Shown one piece after another: positions 55,977-58,543 of a stretch of DNA of 58,543 nt. The first letter of the stretch is position 1. Every line of letters begins with the position of its first letter. The notes under the pieces were generated by a model. The model saw only the letters and a list, made by a program, of their open reading frames with translations. It was not told where the DNA came from and did not search any database. Made by a program: the position numbers and the translations under genes. Source of the DNA: Planktotalea frisia (lineage in GTDB: Bacteria; Pseudomonadota; Alphaproteobacteria; Rhodobacterales; Rhodobacteraceae); assembly GCF_001890925.1 (NCBI RefSeq), contig NZ_MLCB01000045.1:1-58543 (forward strand), in the 5' to 3' direction.

Positions 55977-57058
55977 CGCGCGCCGCCTTTGAACTGGCCA
56001 ACCGCATGAGCAATTTGGCGACAAGATGCTTCATCACCGACGGTGATGCGCAAAGCTTTGGGCAGTTTGTAGCCCTTCACACGTCGCACAATCAGCCCTT
56101 GGCTTTGTAGGTAGGCGTCGCATGCACCTGCTTCTTCATCACTGCCAAACCGCGCAAGTATAAAGTTCGCGAGGCTCACATCCGATGGCACGCCATGCGC
56201 GGCCAGTGCATGCGAAAGCCAGTCGCGCCATTTCGCATTCGCCTCACGGCATTGATTGACGTAGGCCTGATCCTGAACCGCCGCCAAAGCAGCGCGCAAA
56301 CCAGCATCGCTCAAGTTAAATGGACCACGTACGCGGTTCAGCACATCAATGATCGCTTTAGGTGCATAGCCCCAACCGACCCGCAAAGCGCCAAGCCCAT
56401 AAATCTTGGAAAAGGTGCGCGTCATCACAACATTCTCGCGCGCGTCCACCAAGGCTGCTCCACCATCATATTCCTCAACATACTCCGCATAAGCGCCGTC
56501 GAGCACCAAAATCGCTTGCTCTGGAATACCCGCCGCCAAACGCTCGACCTCAGACAAAGCAATCATCGTGCCCGTTGGATTGTTAGGGTTCGCAATAAAA
56601 ACCAGCTTGGTCTTGTTCGTGCAGGCCGCGAGGATCGCATCGACATCTGTCACGCGGCTTTGCTCTTTCACTTCGACAGGTTTCGCCCCTGCTGCACGCG
56701 CGGAAATCGCGTACATGGCAAAGCCGTGCTCTGTGTGAATGACTTCGTCACCTTTGCCCGCGTAGGCTTGGCACAAAAACGCGATGATTTCATCAGAGCC
56801 TGCACCGCAAATGATGCGGTCCCCGTCCAAACTGTACACCGATGCAATGGCTGCGCGAAGCTCAGCGTGATCCGACGAAGGATACCGATGCAGCGAACGC
56901 GCACCCGCCTCATAAGCCTTGATCGCGGCAGGCGACGGGCCGAACGGGTTCTCGTTCGACGAGAGTTTCACGACATTGCTGACACCCTCAACATGCGTCG
57001 CGCCGCCTTGATAAAGCTCGATGTCCATAATGCCCGGTTGGGGTTTGATCTTGCTCAT
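55973..57058 (-). CDS. hisC: Histidinol-phosphate/aromatic aminotransferase
   Basis: PLP-dependent class I/II aminotransferase of 361 residues, annotated for histidinol phosphate; pairing with tyrA suggests it also transaminates aromatic keto acids such as prephenate or hydroxyphenylpyruvate. Visible residues: [14 protein letters not shown] near 30-43, the PLP-contact NPNNPTG near 157-163, D187 and Y190 in VLDGAYAEY, and the Schiff-base lysine K218 in [15 protein letters not shown]. Full length. First gene of the hisC-tyrA-extensin-like operon. Confidence 0.93.
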   Translation of the reverse strand: MSKIKPQPGIMDIELYQGGATHVEGVSNVVKLSSNENPFGPSPAAIKAYEAGARSLHRYPSSDHAELRAAIASVYSLDGDRIICGAGSDEIIAFLCQAYAGKGDEVIHTEHGFAMYAISARAAGAKPVEVKEQSRVTDVDAILAACTNKTKLVFIANPNNPTGTMIALSEVERLAAGIPEQAILVLDGAYAEYVEEYDGGAALVDARENVVMTRTFSKIYGLGALRVGWGYAPKAIIDVLNRVRGPFNLSDAGLRAALAAVQDQAYVNQCREANAKWRDWLSHALAAHGVPSDVSLANFILARFGSDEEAGACDAYLQSQGLIVRRVKGYKLPKALRITVGDEASCRQIAHAVGQFKGGAR

Positions 57059-57109
57059 GTGCTGGTCTCCTTACTGCGCTTTTAGCCAGCCCGTTTCGCC
57101 AAAGCCAGC

Positions 57110-57148
57110 CGAAACGAAAAAGGCCGCCGCGATCTCTCGCGACGGCCC
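57110..57148 (-). terminator. Rho-independent terminator of rpsD
   Basis: On the minus strand GGCCGTCGCGA pairs with TCGCGGCGGCC (one T-G pair, loop GAGA) and is followed by TTTTT. It lies about 20 bases after the rpsD stop. Confidence 0.93.
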
Positions 57149-57168
57149 TGAATTTTATGCTGTGAACC

Positions 57169-57789
57169 TTAGTTCTGTGCGTAATATTCGATCACGAGGT
57201 TTGGTTCCATCAGCACCGGATACGGCACGTCGGACAGACCAGGTGTACGTGTGAATGTCGCTGTCAGCTTGGAGTGATCGACGTCCATGTAGTCAGGCAC
57301 ATCGCGCTCTGGAAGCTGTGTTGCTTCAAGAATTGCGGCCATCTGCTTGGAACGATCACGTACCTCAACAACGTCGCCTTCGCGAACGCGGTAGGATGCG
57401 ATGTTTACTTTCTTGCCGTTCACACGGACGTGGCCGTGGTTCACGAACTGGCGTGCAGCAAAGATTGTTGGAACGAACTTGGCACGGTACACAACCGCGT
57501 CCAAACGACGCTCGAGAAGGCCGATGAGGTTTTCACCTGTATCGCCTTTGACGCGGTCCGCTTCTTTAAAGATCTTCTTGAACTGCTTCTCAGTCAGGTC
57601 GCCATAGTAGCCCTTGAGCTTCTGCTTGGCGCGCAACTGCAGACCAAAGTCGGAAACTTTTGCCTTACGGCGCTGACCGTGCTGGCCGGGGCCATATTCA
57701 CGGCGATTTACTGGGGACTTCGGACGACCCCAGATGTTTTCGCCCATACGGCGGTCAATTTTATATTTGGCAGATGTGCGTTTGGTCAC
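57169..57789 (-). CDS. rpsD: 30S ribosomal protein S4
   Basis: Primary 16S rRNA-binding protein that starts assembly of the small subunit body. I chose the GTG at 57787-57789, giving 206 residues starting [20 protein letters not shown] after the initiator; this is the length I expect in Rhodobacterales. An AAAGGA site lies nine bases upstream. An in-frame ATG at 57813 would add eight residues not seen in the family and would swallow the ribosome site. S4 RNA-binding core: [20 protein letters not shown] near 99-118, then [15 protein letters not shown]. It stands alone here rather than in the alpha operon. Confidence 0.97.
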   Translation of the reverse strand: MTKRTSAKYKIDRRMGENIWGRPKSPVNRREYGPGQHGQRRKAKVSDFGLQLRAKQKLKGYYGDLTEKQFKKIFKEADRVKGDTGENLIGLLERRLDAVVYRAKFVPTIFAARQFVNHGHVRVNGKKVNIASYRVREGDVVEVRDRSKQMAAILEATQLPERDVPDYMDVDHSKLTATFTRTPGLSDVPYPVLMEPNLVIEYYAQN

Positions 57790-57918
57790 GATCTGGATCC
57801 TTTCAAGTTTCATTTTTGAAAGGTGCTGTCCTTTGGTTTCGCTCTATACGTGAAGGTATAAACAGAGCTCGACCCGACAGGCATCCCCTTACGAGGGCCA
57901 CCAACACCAATAAAAGGG

Positions 57919-57947
57919 CGCATACAGAGGGGGTTTGCGCGAGTCAA
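57919..57947 (-). promoter_or_regulatory. Sigma70-like promoter of rpsD
   Basis: On the minus strand TTGACT (57942-57947) and TATGCG (57919-57924) are separated by exactly 17 bases. A start near 57912 would give a leader of about 120 bases before the GTG. This long leader could host S4-mediated feedback control, known for S4 in other bacteria, but no specific target fold was identified. Confidence 0.65.
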
Positions 57948-57959
57948 CAGCGCTAAGGT

Positions 57960-58484
57960 TCAACGCACAAGCTTTTTAACCCCCTCGTGCCTCGGACACG
58001 TCACAAGGTGATCATTGATCATGCCAACTGCCTGCATAAATGCGTAAACGATTGTAGGCCCACAAAATTTGAAACCGCGTTTCTTCAGGTCTTTCGAAAC
58101 CTGTGTAGAAAGTTCCATAAAAGCAGGCACTTCATCGAGTGTGCGCCAAGAATTCTGGATTGGCGAACCACCGACAAAGCCCCAAAGGTAGCGATCAAAA
58201 CCTTGCTCTTGTTCAATGCTCTGCCAAACACGCGCGTTGGTAATCGTTGCGCCGATTTTGCCACGATGGCGGATGATACCGGGGTTTTGCAAAAGCCTTT
58301 CGATTTCTTCCTCACCCCAGCCCGCGACGATATTGGGATCAAACCCAGCAAAAGCTTCGCGAAAATTCTCGCGTTTCTTGAGGATCGTGATCCAGCTCAG
58401 TCCCGCTTGAAAACCATCAAGGATTAGCTTCTCCCAAAGTGCACGACTGTCATATTCAGGCACGCCCCAGTCAGTGTTATGATA
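57960..58484 (-). CDS. tag: DNA-3-methyladenine glycosylase I, 5' end missing
   Basis: Removes 3-methyladenine from alkylated DNA. The readable part, about 175 codons, runs from YHNTDWGVPEYD (equivalent to about residue 16 of E. coli Tag) to the end. Family wording is strong: LWEKLILDGFQAGLSWITIL, GIIRHRGKIGATITNAR and the C-terminal zinc ligands H and C in NDHLVTCPRH. The first 15 or so residues, including the N-terminal zinc cysteine, are absent: just upstream the coding strand runs into the 61-base terminal repeat, where the frame has a stop and no good start. An internal ATG or GTG start would lose the N-terminal zinc ligands. Confidence 0.9.
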   Translation of the reverse strand, partial: YHNTDWGVPEYDSRALWEKLILDGFQAGLSWITILKKRENFREAFAGFDPNIVAGWGEEEIERLLQNPGIIRHRGKIGATITNARVWQSIEQEQGFDRYLWGFVGGSPIQNSWRTLDEVPAFMELSTQVSKDLKKRGFKFCGPTIVYAFMQAVGMINDHLVTCPRHEGVKKLVR

Positions 58485-58543
58485 TACCGCTGCTACCCCA
58501 AAACCCGAATTTTTTCATGGGTTATGACGCGGAAATTGTCTGA
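58483..58543. repeat. Right arm of 61-base terminal inverted repeat
   Basis: Exact reverse complement of bases 1-61. On the plus strand it reads as an open frame ending FFMGYDAEIV with TGA as the last three bases. The tag homology stops within two bases of its inner edge, so the arm interrupts tag or is joined to it artificially. Confidence 0.9.

Overview
The window looks like chromosomal DNA of an alphaproteobacterium of the order Rhodobacterales, probably a marine member of the Roseobacter group. The basis is gene content and protein wording recalled from that group: an F1-only atpHAGDC cluster, a type II lumazine synthase under an FMN riboswitch, a ribosomal protein S4 of 206 residues, DUF2125 and ChaC proteins, and a MotA/OmpA-like pair. 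No ribosomal RNA, tRNA, CRISPR array, integrase or transposase was seen. Genes are densely packed; the longest stretch without a gene is about 290 bases.

Layout. 1-61 is one arm of a perfect 61-base inverted repeat whose other arm is 58483-58543. 109-5068 (minus) is the F1 ATP synthase operon with its terminator. 5355-10419 holds a methyltransferase, glyoxalase II, ClpA and a secreted M23 peptidase. 10420-13955 (minus) is a MotA/ExbB-like channel protein plus a partner with a very long coiled coil and an OmpA domain. 14005-18935 holds ChaC, a DUF2125 protein, riboswitch-controlled lumazine synthase, an M20 deacylase and an Hsp70-like protein without a substrate-binding domain. 19068-31046 is the most interesting region: a peptide-type ABC importer in two parts flanking an HDAC-family amidohydrolase, then a tightly overlapping run of aldehyde dehydrogenase, small membrane protein, SDR oxidoreductase, P1-family aminopeptidase, alpha/beta hydrolase and TPR protein. 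31107-34607 (minus) is dnaE. 34763-35659 is an AT-richer orphan alpha/beta-hydrolase with a cysteine where the nucleophile serine is expected. 35832-45074 is a purine operon: xdhABC joined to a BMP-type nucleoside/purine ABC importer. 45187-47534 holds an aldo/keto reductase, a DUF938 protein and a GH25 lysozyme. 47568-53482 (minus) holds a dimethylglycine/sarcosine dehydrogenase-like enzyme, a small exported protein, gamma-glutamyltransferase and a 2-hydroxyacid dehydrogenase. 53600-58484 holds an SH3 protein, an overlapping hisC-tyrA-extensin-like operon, rpsD and a 5'-truncated tag gene.

How the genes work together. Two import-plus-catabolism systems stand out. The purine system is easy to read: the importer brings in purines or nucleosides and XdhAB, matured by XdhC, oxidises them. 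The 19-31 kb system carries amide-, ester-, alcohol- and aldehyde-acting enzymes behind an oligopeptide-type importer. It reads as stepwise degradation of an acylated amine or peptide-like compound, but its substrate cannot be told from sequence.

Non-coding structure. There is an FMN riboswitch, a good sigma70-like promoter with a long leader before rpsD, three clear intrinsic terminators, perfect palindromes between several convergent gene pairs, and a short intergenic repeat family with five copies.
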